Position numbers and translations under genes: made by a program
Notes under the pieces: model-generated
Database searches by the model: none
The model's input: the letters and a program-made list of their open reading frames with translations, nothing else
What the model was told of the DNA's origin: nothing
Part shown: one piece after another, positions 52,782-60,368 of the stretch
Numbering within the stretch: the first letter of the stretch is position 1
Layout: every line of letters starts with the position of its first letter
DNA from: CAZYXZ01 sp964651395
GTDB taxonomy: Bacteria > Actinomycetota > Actinomycetes > BP-191
NCBI GenBank assembly: GCA_964651395.1
Contig: CAZYXZ010000005.1
Span: 1 to 64,000, forward strand
Reading direction: 5' to 3'
Length of the DNA stretch: 64,000 nucleotides

Positions 52782-53753
52782 CTAGCGCGCTGCACCCTCG
52801 CCGAGCCGGGATCGGACCTCGGCCTCGTAGGCCTGGACGGCGGGCCCGGCCCATACCTCCGTGAGGGCGTGCAGGGTCGGATGACCCGAGTCGCGCTCGG
52901 CGTCCCACTCGTCCGCGAACGCGCCGGATGTGATCTCCGCCAGGACCTCGCGCATGGCGGAGACGACGTCGAGGTGGTCATAGCGCTCGCCGCGGGAGAG
53001 CTGGCCGTACTGGCTGATCGGCGAGTGATGCGCCATCTGCTTGGCATAGCCCTCGAGGCGCAGCAGCCGGTAGGTGCGCTCGACCTCACCAGACAGCACG
53101 AGCTCGGTCATGATCGCCTCGAGCGGGATCCCCTCTTCGAACATCACCTGAGCGAACGACGTGCTGACCCGCTTGAGCGCTGGTGAGAGGACCTGCTCGA
53201 CGCCGAGGTCGAGCACCGCCTCCTGGCGCGGGGTGAGCTCGAGGGCACCCTGTCGCAGGCCGCCGAGAGCTCGCGCCAGCGCGAGCAGCCGAGCCTGGCA
53301 CGTGCCCGTTGCGTCGCGGTGCACGCCAACCGCAGTGATGAAGCCCTTGTCCTCGGTGTAGCAGCTGCGCACCTCGGGGCCGAGCATCCGCGGCGCGATC
53401 ATGCCGACGTCGCACGCAGGGTCGTAGCGGCCGAACGCCAGGGTGTAGCCGCTGGCGACCACGACCAGCGCGTCGTCGCGGGGCGTGATCGGCAGCGTGG
53501 GGATCGCGTCGTCCGGCACGATCAGACAGAGGACGTCGTACGACGACGCCTCGCCGATGTCGGCCGCCGCGAAGCCGTCGGCGACAGCCGCCTCGCGGGT
53601 GGCATCGGCGCGCACGCAGGCGGTGACGTCGAGCCCGCTGTCCCGGAGGTTGAGCGCCCAGGACCGCCCCTGGTTTCCGTAGCCGACGACCGCGACCCGC
53701 TGCCCGTCGAGGGCGCTGAGATCGGCGTCGCGCTCGTACCAGATCGTGGTCAC
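52782..53753 (-). CDS. Ketol-acid reductoisomerase-like protein with altered active site
   Basis: 323 residues, full length for class I KARI. GTG 53753 is chosen (AGAGGGAG nine bases upstream); GTG 53759 gives two more residues. The Rossmann motif VGYGNQGRSWALNLRDSG (G24-G29) and overall order match IlvC. Active-site changes are clear: the catalytic HGF.I segment reads SGYTLAFG (S101 for His), and the APKGPGH loop reads APRMLGP. The D...E of DLFGEQ is kept (DLGVEQ), and one of two later Glu ligands is kept. It probably does not catalyse the normal branched-chain step and may be a redox or isomerase paralogue. Confidence 0.8.
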   Translation of the reverse strand: MTTIWYERDADLSALDGQRVAVVGYGNQGRSWALNLRDSGLDVTACVRADATREAAVADGFAAADIGEASSYDVLCLIVPDDAIPTLPITPRDDALVVVASGYTLAFGRYDPACDVGMIAPRMLGPEVRSCYTEDKGFITAVGVHRDATGTCQARLLALARALGGLRQGALELTPRQEAVLDLGVEQVLSPALKRVSTSFAQVMFEEGIPLEAIMTELVLSGEVERTYRLLRLEGYAKQMAHHSPISQYGQLSRGERYDHLDVVSAMREVLAEITSGAFADEWDAERDSGHPTLHALTEVWAGPAVQAYEAEVRSRLGEGAAR

Positions 53754-53846
53754 GTCCACTCCCTCTGTCCGACGACTCGCCCATCTTGCCCTTTGCTGCC
53801 TGGCCGGGCCCGGGCACAATCCGCGCAAAGCCCTGGGGGAGGGTTG

Positions 53847-55739
53847 ATGGGGGTGCGTACGACGCGGCGGCTGCTCGCCGTCGCCCCGCTCGTGATCGCC
53901 GCGAGCCTCTTCACCGGCCCGCCTGCGCAGGCCGCGGTCACGCTGACCACCAACGACCTCGCGGCCTTTCTCCAGGCTGGTGGCGCGCCGGTTCTCGTGA
54001 CCTTCGACCGAGACAAGCCAGGCTCGTTGTTCAGTGCCGAGAGCACGGGTGGGCTGACGGTCACCGCGCCCGAGGGGGCTGCGCGCCTCGTCGTGGTCCG
54101 CGCCGACGACACCTTCACCCCGGTGGCGCCCGGGGCGCCGCCCGATCTCGTGCACAAGCTGCCGTCGACGTCGGGCGACAACGTGCTCTCACCCGGCGGA
54201 CCGGAGCTGCGTCTCGCCGATCCAGCCTTCGACGACGACCGGATCACCCTGACCTTCGATCCGCCCGTGAGCGCGGTGGGCTTCGATGTGGTGTATCAGT
54301 CCTTCGACTCGGTGCAGGGCATCGCGGTCACCGTCCTGGCCGCCGACGGCACCGTGCTGGCGACCGACGACGGCATCCCTGAGGGCGCGACCAACCCGGC
54401 GGATGCCCCGGGCGGCAGCGGGTTCGTCGGATTCATCGCCGACGCTGCGGAGATCGCCAGCGTCACGATCGTCGACGGTGACGGGGACGCCGTCTTCACG
54501 GACGGCAACATCGGCCTCGACACAATCCGTGTGGACCCGGCGTCCAGGTCGAGGGTTCGCCTCTCCACCAGTCCGGCGATCCGTCAGCGCCAGCCGGCCT
54601 TCGCAGGGTCACTCGCACCGCCTCAGCAGGTCGACCACTCGCCGAAGGCCAGTGCGATCAGCCTGGCTGTCGGCTCGCTGCTCCTCGCTCTCGTCTTCCC
54701 GGCAGAGCTGTTCAACGCCACTTGGGAGGCGAACTACGAGGTGGTGGCGCAGCGGTTCCGGCGACTGCAGCGACGACCTCGACGCAGCTGGCCCGTGCCG
54801 CTCGTCTTCGGACTCTGCCTCGTCGGGGCCGGGGCGCTGCAGGGACAGCTCGACCGCGAGATGGGCTTTGGCCGCCGCTATGTCGCGTTCATCCTCGGGG
54901 CCGCTCTCGCGGGTCTGACCCGCGTCGCCATCCCGTCGTTCACCGGCGACCGGCTCGACCGCGAAGGCCGTGTGGGCCTACGCCTTGAGCCGCTCCCGCT
55001 CGGCCTCGTCGTGGCTGCGGTCAGTGTCGGGGTGTCGTGGCTGGCGAGGTTCGAGCCCGGCTACTTCTACGGGGCGATCGGCGGGTTCGTTCCTGTGATC
55101 GCACTCACGTCGCGGAGGGAAGGCCGACGCGTGGCCATCACGCTCGCCGCGACGGTGGCGCTCGGATTGTCTGCAGGATTGCTGCTCGGCTGGCTCGACG
55201 TCCTGCCCATCGTCGATGCCACGTTTCCCGAGCAGGTCGTGAGCGGCACGCTCTCCGCGATCTACATCGGTGCGCTGAGCGGACTCATGTTCGCGATGCT
55301 GCCGCTGACCTTCTTGCCCGGCCGGCAGCTCCGGCAGTGGAGCCACAAGGTCTGGCTCGCGGCGTTCGTCCTCTCCGCGGGCCTCTACATCAAAGAGCTG
55401 GTCGAGCCGGCCAAGGGTACGAAAGGCAGCGTCCGCGTCGTGGTCGTGCTCTTTCTCGCCTTCGGCAGCCTCAGCGTCGGGTTCTGGCTCTACTGCCGCG
55501 GGCTCCGCCGTACGCCTCGGCTCGTCCCGGCACCGGCAACGGCACCGAGTCCGCCAGTAGTGCGGGAGGCCGAGCCTTGGCCGGGGTACGACGGGATGAC
55601 GGCGAAGCAGATCACCGCCCTCCTCGCAGAGGCGGACGACGAGCGGCGCGGTGTCGTTCATGCCTACGAGGCAGCCAACAAGGGCCGCCTCACGATCCTT
55701 CGGGCCAGCGCTACTGACGGGCACGAACCGTCGCGCTGA
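53847..55739 (+). CDS. Multi-domain membrane protein: secreted beta-sandwich, several helices, cytoplasmic tail
   Basis: 630 residues from ATG 53847 with GGGGGAGGG upstream. The signal peptide ends near PAQAA. An extracellular beta domain (~35-235) contains GFDVVYQSFDSVQG, GSGFVGFIADAAEIASVTIV and DTIRVD, as in choice-of-anchor/PEP-CTERM-like modules. About eight membrane helices follow (~275-560). The C-terminal ~55 residues (WPGYDGMTAKQITALLAEA...YEAANKGRLTIL) form a helical module seen at the end of many actinobacterial membrane proteins. Overall role unknown; it may sense or anchor something at the cell surface. Confidence 0.75.
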   Translation: MGVRTTRRLLAVAPLVIAASLFTGPPAQAAVTLTTNDLAAFLQAGGAPVLVTFDRDKPGSLFSAESTGGLTVTAPEGAARLVVVRADDTFTPVAPGAPPDLVHKLPSTSGDNVLSPGGPELRLADPAFDDDRITLTFDPPVSAVGFDVVYQSFDSVQGIAVTVLAADGTVLATDDGIPEGATNPADAPGGSGFVGFIADAAEIASVTIVDGDGDAVFTDGNIGLDTIRVDPASRSRVRLSTSPAIRQRQPAFAGSLAPPQQVDHSPKASAISLAVGSLLLALVFPAELFNATWEANYEVVAQRFRRLQRRPRRSWPVPLVFGLCLVGAGALQGQLDREMGFGRRYVAFILGAALAGLTRVAIPSFTGDRLDREGRVGLRLEPLPLGLVVAAVSVGVSWLARFEPGYFYGAIGGFVPVIALTSRREGRRVAITLAATVALGLSAGLLLGWLDVLPIVDATFPEQVVSGTLSAIYIGALSGLMFAMLPLTFLPGRQLRQWSHKVWLAAFVLSAGLYIKELVEPAKGTKGSVRVVVVLFLAFGSLSVGFWLYCRGLRRTPRLVPAPATAPSPPVVREAEPWPGYDGMTAKQITALLAEADDERRGVVHAYEAANKGRLTILRASATDGHEPSR

Positions 55740-56127
55740 GCGCCTTGGGCGCCTGGAGGCAGTAGCTCTCGGTCAGCAACTCGCCGACCTCCACCCAGTC
55801 GACGCGATTCCCGAGGACCAGGCCGACCTCGTCTGCACGCCATGGCGGCGCGAAGTACGGCGCGCCCATCGTGCGGAGCGCGTGGAGCTCCGGTCCGGAC
55901 GCGCGGAACATCAGCACGTACGCCGGACCGCCAGTGCCGGCGGCGCGCGCGTAGCCGGGCGGCCACCCCTCTGCAATGCCGAGAACGTGCGCGAACGTCT
56001 TGCCGCGCACCCGCCACCGCCTGCCCACCCATGCGGCTTCCTCGTACGCGTCCGGCAGGGCGAGGCAGAGGTGGCGCAGCCTTGTCACCGTGGCCGCCGG
56101 CACGTTCCCGCCCACGGCGTCGTCCAT
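55711..56127 (-). CDS. MmcQ/YjbR-family protein
   Basis: 138 residues from ATG 56127. LCLALPDAYEEAAWVGRRWRV and GPELHALRTMGAPYFAPPWR are typical MmcQ/YjbR segments (small DNA-binding-like CyaY fold). Function unknown; one actinobacterial member is a mitomycin-resistance-cluster protein, which does not define a role. The end overlaps the convergent membrane-protein gene by 29 bases. Confidence 0.82.
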   Translation of the reverse strand: MDDAVGGNVPAATVTRLRHLCLALPDAYEEAAWVGRRWRVRGKTFAHVLGIAEGWPPGYARAAGTGGPAYVLMFRASGPELHALRTMGAPYFAPPWRADEVGLVLGNRVDWVEVGELLTESYCLQAPKALSATVRARQ

Positions 56128-56130
56128 CGA

Positions 56131-57075
56131 TCAGGAGGCGACCAGGTGGACGGACTTCGACCCGAACAATGAGCCGGCCTGAGCGGAGCAGTAGACGACG
56201 TAGGTGCCGGTGCCGGTAGCCAGCCGGGGAGTGATCGACCACGCGCCTTGCGCGTTGGTCCGCGTCTCCCCGACGTAGGTGTAACGGCCCGTGGCGGTCG
56301 TCGCGAGCCCGACTGCCATGTTCGGCCGCGCAGGCAGTGTGGTCCCGGAGAACGTCACGCGCTGGCCGCGCATGAAGTCGGAGCCGGGAAGGGGCTGGTT
56401 GATCGTGAGCCGTTGGTGGACGCGGATGAGCACCGCTGGCGACGCGGCGTTGTCCACGCGCGCGACGAAGGCGGTCTGGGTCAGCTGTGAGACCGGGAAC
56501 GTGAACGCGCCGTCGCCGCCGGAGACCGTGCTGCCGAGCACCGAGTACTGGCTCGCGCCCCATGACTTGCCATGGATGACAACGGTCCGGCCGGCGACGT
56601 CGCCGCCTCCACCGCTCACGCTGACGACGCCGTACAGGGTGGGTCGGTTGCCGGCGGTGATCCGCGGGGCGCTCGTCTGCAGGCTCAGAGACGTGACAGG
56701 GGCGACCGCGTGCCCGCAGACGTCGATCCGCTCGATCGGCGCGGGCAGGTCGACGATCGCGTCACCGGGACCGAACGACTGCATCGTCCCGTTCGTCATC
56801 TGCACGTATGCGGAGTCGATCACCTCGTTGCCGATGTGCTGGTACTGCGCCTTGTAGTCCTGCTGCTCAGGGGTGTTCGCCACCACGAGAGAGATCTTGT
56901 CGGTGTCACCGGTGACGGTAGAGGTAGGCCCGCCGTCGCTCACCCCCGTCACCTGGTCCTGCCCATTGGGGCACGTGTACGGCTGCGGGGCGGCCGACGC
57001 CGTGATCGGTGCGGCAACGACGAGAGCAGGTAGCAGGCCCAGGGCGAGACGGGTGAACGTAGTCAGTCGCGGCAT
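56131..57075 (-). CDS. Secreted protein with Ig-like beta domains
   Basis: 314 residues from ATG 57075. A signal peptide (MPRLTTFTRLALGLLPALVV..., cleavage after SASA) is followed by a beta-rich mature part: an N-terminal segment with one Cys pair (C36 and C118 regions), then two Ig/fibronectin-like repeats (~130-220 and ~225-314; each has a P.L.G.V...G.DGAFTF or GAWSI strand pattern). No enzyme motif. It is probably an extracellular adhesion or matrix protein. Confidence 0.72.
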   Translation of the reverse strand: MPRLTTFTRLALGLLPALVVAAPITASAAPQPYTCPNGQDQVTGVSDGGPTSTVTGDTDKISLVVANTPEQQDYKAQYQHIGNEVIDSAYVQMTNGTMQSFGPGDAIVDLPAPIERIDVCGHAVAPVTSLSLQTSAPRITAGNRPTLYGVVSVSGGGGDVAGRTVVIHGKSWGASQYSVLGSTVSGGDGAFTFPVSQLTQTAFVARVDNAASPAVLIRVHQRLTINQPLPGSDFMRGQRVTFSGTTLPARPNMAVGLATTATGRYTYVGETRTNAQGAWSITPRLATGTGTYVVYCSAQAGSLFGSKSVHLVAS

Positions 57076-57122
57076 GCCTTGAGTCTTCCACCGGGGTGGA
57101 GTTTGAAAAGCGGACCGCGGAA

Positions 57123-57692
57123 CTACTCCCCAGGCTTCCTGGCCAGGAAGCGGATCTGGTAGTCGCCGACGTCGATGGTCGCGTCCTGGAGTCCGGCGGC
57201 CGCCAGGCGGTCGGGAAGCGTCGCGGGGTCGACCGGCACGAACGTGTCCCCCTCGTGCCCGAGGCGGATGTAGTCGAGGTCGCGCGTGTCGACACCGATG
57301 AACAGGCCTCCGGGCCGCAGCACTCGGGCGACCTCGCCGAACAGCTTGTCCTGGAGCTCCGGCGAGGGCATGTGATGCAGCATCGAGAAGCAGGTCACGG
57401 CGGAGAACCCGCCGGACGCCAGGCCCGAGTCGGTCGCGTCCCGGCGTACGACGTCGACGGTGGATTCCCCCAGACGGGCCGCGAGTGCCGTCGCCAGTGC
57501 CTCGTCGATCTCGATGGCCGTCAGCTTGCGCACACGGTCGCGGAGGAGGTCGGTCGTCAGGCCCGGTCCGGGGCCGACCTCGAGGACGTCGTCGCCGAGG
57601 TCGCCGACGCTGTCGACCCAGGGCAGGAGGTCCTTCTCGAGCAGCGCCGCCCACTCGGGGCTCGCGAGGAAGGTGATGTGCGCGTCGTTCAT
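57123..57692 (-). CDS. Class I SAM methyltransferase
   Basis: 189 residues from ATG 57692. DVLEVGPGPGLTTDLLRDR (motif I), TAIEIDEALATALAARL (motif II), and FSAVTCFSMLHHMPSPELQD (post-I) define it. It is short, with no cap domain beyond VARVLRPGGLFIGVDT and a C-terminal beta hairpin. Substrate unknown. Next to the YjbQ gene on the same strand, 16-base gap. Confidence 0.82.
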   Translation of the reverse strand: MNDAHITFLASPEWAALLEKDLLPWVDSVGDLGDDVLEVGPGPGLTTDLLRDRVRKLTAIEIDEALATALAARLGESTVDVVRRDATDSGLASGGFSAVTCFSMLHHMPSPELQDKLFGEVARVLRPGGLFIGVDTRDLDYIRLGHEGDTFVPVDPATLPDRLAAAGLQDATIDVGDYQIRFLARKPGE

Positions 57693-57708
57693 GGAGCGGT
57701 TGTATACC

Positions 57709-58110
57709 TCAGCCGGCGAGGAAGCTCAGGCGTACGACGCGCGTGCAGTTGTCGACGTTCGTGTCGACGAGGCAGATCCGTTGCCACGTGCCGAGCTGGA
57801 GCACGCCGCCGAGGACGGGCACCGACAACGACGGTGCGATGAATGCGGGAAGTACGTGGTCACGACCGTGCCCCGCAGTTCCGTGCGCGTGCTCGTAGGC
57901 GACCTCGCGCGGCCAGAGGCGGTCGATCGCGGCGGTCAGGTCGGCCTCGCTACCGGATCCGGTCTCCATGATCGCGAAGCCGCAGGTGGCATGTGGCAGG
58001 AACAGGTGGAGCAGCCCGTCCCCGCGCTGACGAGCGAACTCGCCGGCCTCGGCCGTGATGTCGGTGACCAGCTGGTCGCCGGTCATCCATCGCAGCTCGA
58101 CGCTCTCCAC
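57709..58110 (-). CDS. yjbQ: YjbQ/UPF0047-family protein
   Basis: 133 residues from ATG 58110. The family signature is intact: EHAHGTAGHGRDHVLPAFIA and LGTWQRICLVDTN, with His residues that bind phosphate or metal. Family members are linked to thiamin phosphate synthase-like activity, but their real substrate is uncertain. Divergent from the ArsR promoter 33 bases away. Confidence 0.87.
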   Translation of the reverse strand: MESVELRWMTGDQLVTDITAEAGEFARQRGDGLLHLFLPHATCGFAIMETGSGSEADLTAAIDRLWPREVAYEHAHGTAGHGRDHVLPAFIAPSLSVPVLGGVLQLGTWQRICLVDTNVDNCTRVVRLSFLAG

Positions 58111-58143
58111 ACGCCGACCCTACGAGGACCCGCCCGACGCCGC

Positions 58144-58171
58144 TTGACGCATCCGCAGCTAGTGGTAATCT
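58144..58171 (+). promoter_or_regulatory. Promoter of the ArsR-SRPBCC operon
   Basis: TTGACG (58144-58149), a 16-base spacer and TAATCT (58166-58171) make a near-consensus sigma-70-type promoter. The expected transcription start (~58178-58180) coincides with ATG 58180, so the mRNA is probably leaderless, a common style in actinobacteria. The operator at 58171-58188 overlaps the -10 edge and start site. Confidence 0.72.
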
Positions 58172-58188
58172 ACAACCAAATGGTTGTA
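58171..58188. promoter_or_regulatory. Operator for ArsR-type repressor
   Basis: TACAACCA-AA-TGGTTGTA is a perfect 8-bp inverted repeat with a 2-base centre. It covers the transcription start and the start codon of the ArsR gene, so the encoded repressor most likely regulates itself here. Confidence 0.72.
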
Positions 58189-58533
58189 CGAATGCTGGAC
58201 ACCGAGCAGGCGGACGGCGTGTTCCACGCCCTCGCCGACCCGACGCGCCGCGACATCGTGCGGCGCACGCTGACCACCGAGTACTCGGTGACCGCGCTCG
58301 CACGCTGCTTCCCGATGAGCTTCGCCGCGGTGCAGAAGCACGTGGCTGTCCTGGCAGCGGCAGGACTCGTCACCAAGGAGCGCCGCGGCCGGGAGCAGCT
58401 CGTCCGCGGTGACGTCCGCCAGCTCCGGAAGGCGGCGCGCATGTTGGACCAGCTGGAAGAGGTGTGGCGCAGCCGCATGGACAGGTTCGGCGAGGTGCTC
58501 GCCGAGATCGACGAGGAAGAGGAGCAGTCATGA
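58180..58533 (+). CDS. ArsR-family transcriptional repressor
   Basis: 117 residues from ATG 58180; ATG 58192 (four codons later) would move the operator entirely upstream and is a fair alternative. A winged helix is evident: VFHALADPTRRDIVRRTL, TALARCFPMSFAAVQKHVAV and LVTKERRGREQLVRG. No metal-binding Cys set is present, as in the ArsR subgroup paired with SRPBCC/AHSA1 proteins. It overlaps the SRPBCC gene by ATGA. Confidence 0.87.
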   Translation: MVVRMLDTEQADGVFHALADPTRRDIVRRTLTTEYSVTALARCFPMSFAAVQKHVAVLAAAGLVTKERRGREQLVRGDVRQLRKAARMLDQLEEVWRSRMDRFGEVLAEIDEEEEQS

Positions 58534-59018
58534 CGGTCATCGATGTGACCAAGGACCCGGCGAGCCGATCGCTGACCATCACCTCGGAGTTCGACGCGAC
58601 CCCAGAACGGGTCTGGCGGCTGTGGGCGGAGCCGGCCCAGCTCAACCGCTGGTGGGGTCCTCCCGGGTGGCCGGCGACGTTCGTCGACCACGACCTGAGC
58701 CCGGGCGGCGACGTCCGCTACTACATGACCGGACCGGACGGCGAGAAGGCCGGCGGTTGGTGGCGGGTCAACGTCGTGGAGCCGCCCCACCGGCTGGAGG
58801 TGACCGACGGCTTCGCCGACGAGTCCGGCAACCGCAACGATGCGATGCCCACCGTCGAGATGGTCGTGACGATCGCCGAGTCCGGCGGTCGTACGCGGAT
58901 GACGATCGCCTCGACGTACTCCACGCTCGAGGACATGGAGAAGGTCATCGCCATGGGCATGGAAGAGGGAATAACGCTGGCCCTCGGGCAGATCGACGCG
59001 CTGCTGTCGGAGGGCTAG
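58530..59018 (+). CDS. SRPBCC (AHSA1-like) domain protein
   Basis: 162 residues, beginning in an ATGA overlap with the ArsR gene. The START-like fold is shown by LTITSEFDATPERVWRLWAEP, LNRWWGPPGWPATF and GGWWRVNVVEPPHRLEVTDG. Such proteins bind hydrophobic ligands; paired with an ArsR repressor it may be a small stress or ligand-response unit. The following hairpin terminator ends the transcript. Confidence 0.85.
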   Translation: MTVIDVTKDPASRSLTITSEFDATPERVWRLWAEPAQLNRWWGPPGWPATFVDHDLSPGGDVRYYMTGPDGEKAGGWWRVNVVEPPHRLEVTDGFADESGNRNDAMPTVEMVVTIAESGGRTRMTIASTYSTLEDMEKVIAMGMEEGITLALGQIDALLSEG

Positions 59019-59042
59019 CTCCCCGTTCGGTCATCACGCCAG

Positions 59043-59080
59043 AGAACCCCGGTCTTCAGGCTCTTGAAGACCGGGGTTCT
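59043..59080. terminator. Strong hairpin terminator (bidirectional)
   Basis: AGAACCCCGGTCTTCA (59043-59058), a 6-base loop GGCTCT, and its exact reverse complement (59065-59080) form a perfect 16-bp stem. There is no long U run. It can end the ArsR-SRPBCC transcript and, on the other strand, transcripts of the original tRNA-Arg. Confidence 0.78.
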
Positions 59081-59098
59081 GCTGTGTGGGGCGATGAG

Positions 59099-59141
59099 CG
59101 CGCTCGGAGGGACTCGAACCCCCAACCTTCTGATCCGTAGG
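59099..59141 (-). other. Displaced 3' fragment of tRNA-Arg(ACG): attachment site of an integrated element
   Basis: On the minus strand this reads CTACGGATCAGAAGG..., then the T-arm (GGGGG-TTCGAGT-CCCTC) and the acceptor 3' strand CGAGCGC. These match the anticodon loop through the 3' end of an actinobacterial tRNA-Arg with anticodon ACG. Upstream of the anticodon loop the match stops abruptly (GCGGAC instead of a TCTGA stem half), and there is no D-arm or 5' acceptor strand. Integration at a tRNA restores the gene on one side and leaves such a fragment on the other, so this is the attL/attR core. The intact tRNA should lie past the window's right end. Confidence 0.72.
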
Positions 59142-59278
59142 TCCGCACGCCATGTGTCACCACGTATCAGAACGATCCCTGACCTGCGGTTTCACCGCAC
59201 GAAGTGTCTCACGGTGCTTCACGACGTGTCACCGCGTTGCAGTAAGACTGCAGCACATCGCAGCGAAGGGCGATCGCT
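59142..59278. other. Element end with repeated 12-mers (possible integrase arm sites)
   Basis: This 137-base non-coding stretch lies between the att fragment and the first element gene. It contains GTGTCACCACGT (59154-59165) and GTGTCACCGCGT (59226-59237), 11 of 12 bases identical in direct orientation, plus a partial copy (GTGTCTCACGG, 59204). Arm-type binding sites for the integrase are one explanation; I see no gene. Confidence 0.35.
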
Positions 59279-59857
59279 CTACGCGCCGCTCGCTCGTCCG
59301 AAGGCAGCTGCGCGGCGCCGCGCGATGAGCCGGGCGCCCGTGGCGTCCATCCGCCAGCGAGCGAGGTCGATGCTCACGCCGAACTGCAGGGCAACCTCCT
59401 CATTAGTTGCCCTTCGCCGAGCCAGTTGTTTGGCGGCCTCGAACGGGACGAGGAGCTCGCCCGCGATTTCAGCGGCTTCAGCTTCCTGCGCCTGGTCTGC
59501 GAGCCGGCAGCCTCGCTCGTTAACGAGGCTTGTCCCAAACTTGTGCTCTCCGAAGACGTGCGCCAGCTCGTGCCCCATTGTCGACCTGCGCCGCACCAAG
59601 GGATGTGAATCGTTCTCGACGATCACTGCTCCAGTTCCGAGCGGCACAAGGGCACCCGAAAAGCAATCCGGTCGGACGTTCATGAAGTAGTTGCGAACGT
59701 CGCTAGTGACCGGCAACAGGCTCAGCGAGAACACTTCGATCCCGTACAGCTCGGCGAGTTTCCACGGGTCCAGCGCATCCATCGGATCGAGGTCGATCTC
59801 CGTGCGTAGCTCACCGGCAAGCCGCTTGCACGCGGCCTTGTTGACGGTGCGCTTCAT
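59279..59857 (-). CDS. ImmA/IrrE-family metallopeptidase
   Basis: 192 residues from ATG 59857. The zinc motif is MGHELAHVF (H96, E97, H100), with a downstream Glu in EAAEIAGELLVP as third ligand. In ICEBs1 and Deinococcus, relatives cleave or inactivate an XRE-type repressor on DNA damage or a signal. Here the gene follows the XRE gene with a 2-base gap, the standard anti-repressor/repressor pairing. It is expected to switch the divergent ubiquitin-like operon on. Confidence 0.87.
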   Translation of the reverse strand: MKRTVNKAACKRLAGELRTEIDLDPMDALDPWKLAELYGIEVFSLSLLPVTSDVRNYFMNVRPDCFSGALVPLGTGAVIVENDSHPLVRRRSTMGHELAHVFGEHKFGTSLVNERGCRLADQAQEAEAAEIAGELLVPFEAAKQLARRRATNEEVALQFGVSIDLARWRMDATGARLIARRRAAAFGRASGA

Positions 59858-59859
59858 CG

Positions 59860-60237
59860 TCAGACAGATCCTTTCCGCGCTGCCCGTGCGTGCTTTACCG
59901 TGGCCCGGATCACTTCCTCAAGGTAGGCGACATCGCGCTTGTCGAGGTCTTGGCGCGCCCGCAGCAGCGGGGCGAGCTGGGTCACGAGGTCAGGTTCAGG
60001 CTGGGCCGCCCGATCGGACTCGATGTCGATCATGAAGCTCTCGGCCGGCATGTTCAGCCAGCGAACCAGAGTCGCGAAACCGTCGGCGTCCGGACGCAAG
60101 TCATTGCCTAGACGCGACAGCAGCGACGGGCTCACGCCGATGTCCTTTGCAAGTTGTCGCCACGACAAGCCACGTGTCGTCCGTTCCGCATCGAGCGCGG
60201 CGTATAGGCCCTGCACGTCGATCTTCGTGGTTGCCAT
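59860..60237 (-). CDS. XRE-family repressor
   Basis: 125 residues. ATG 60237 is chosen (GAGGGGA five bases upstream) because longer frames would run across the divergent operator. The helix-turn-helix covers ~24-66 (LSWRQLAKDIGVSPSLLSRL). The C-terminal helical part is probably for dimerisation. It likely binds the inverted repeat at 60320-60343, controlling both itself and the plus-strand operon; the coupled ImmA protease would relieve that. Confidence 0.85.
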   Translation of the reverse strand: MATTKIDVQGLYAALDAERTTRGLSWRQLAKDIGVSPSLLSRLGNDLRPDADGFATLVRWLNMPAESFMIDIESDRAAQPEPDLVTQLAPLLRARQDLDKRDVAYLEEVIRATVKHARAARKGSV

Positions 60238-60285
60238 GAGTCCCCTCGGCGGCCGACCGAGAGTGTCGCACTTCCGGGCCACTGC

Positions 60286-60314
60286 TTGAAAGTCGACACG
60301 CACTGTTCTACAGT
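60286..60314 (+). promoter_or_regulatory. Promoter of the ubiquitin-like operon
   Basis: TTGAAA (60286-60291), a 17-base spacer and TACAGT (60309-60314) form a good sigma-70-type promoter. Transcription should start near 60321, inside the operator at 60320-60343, giving a ~48-base leader before GTG 60369. On the other strand a weaker TTGTGA-N16-TAGAAC element overlaps the same repeat and could serve the XRE-ImmA pair. Confidence 0.65.
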
Positions 60315-60319
60315 CGGCG

Positions 60320-60343
60320 CAATGCGTCACAACCGACGCATTG
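60320..60343. promoter_or_regulatory. Perfect inverted repeat, probable XRE operator
   Basis: CAATGCGTC-ACAACC-GACGCATTG: 9-bp arms without mismatch around a 6-base centre. It begins at the predicted transcription start of the plus-strand operon and overlaps a possible -35 of the minus-strand pair. The position between the divergent XRE gene and the ubiquitin-like genes makes it the natural binding site of the XRE repressor. Confidence 0.7.
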
Positions 60344-60368
60344 TCGATCGTTGAGCAGAGGAGTGGAA

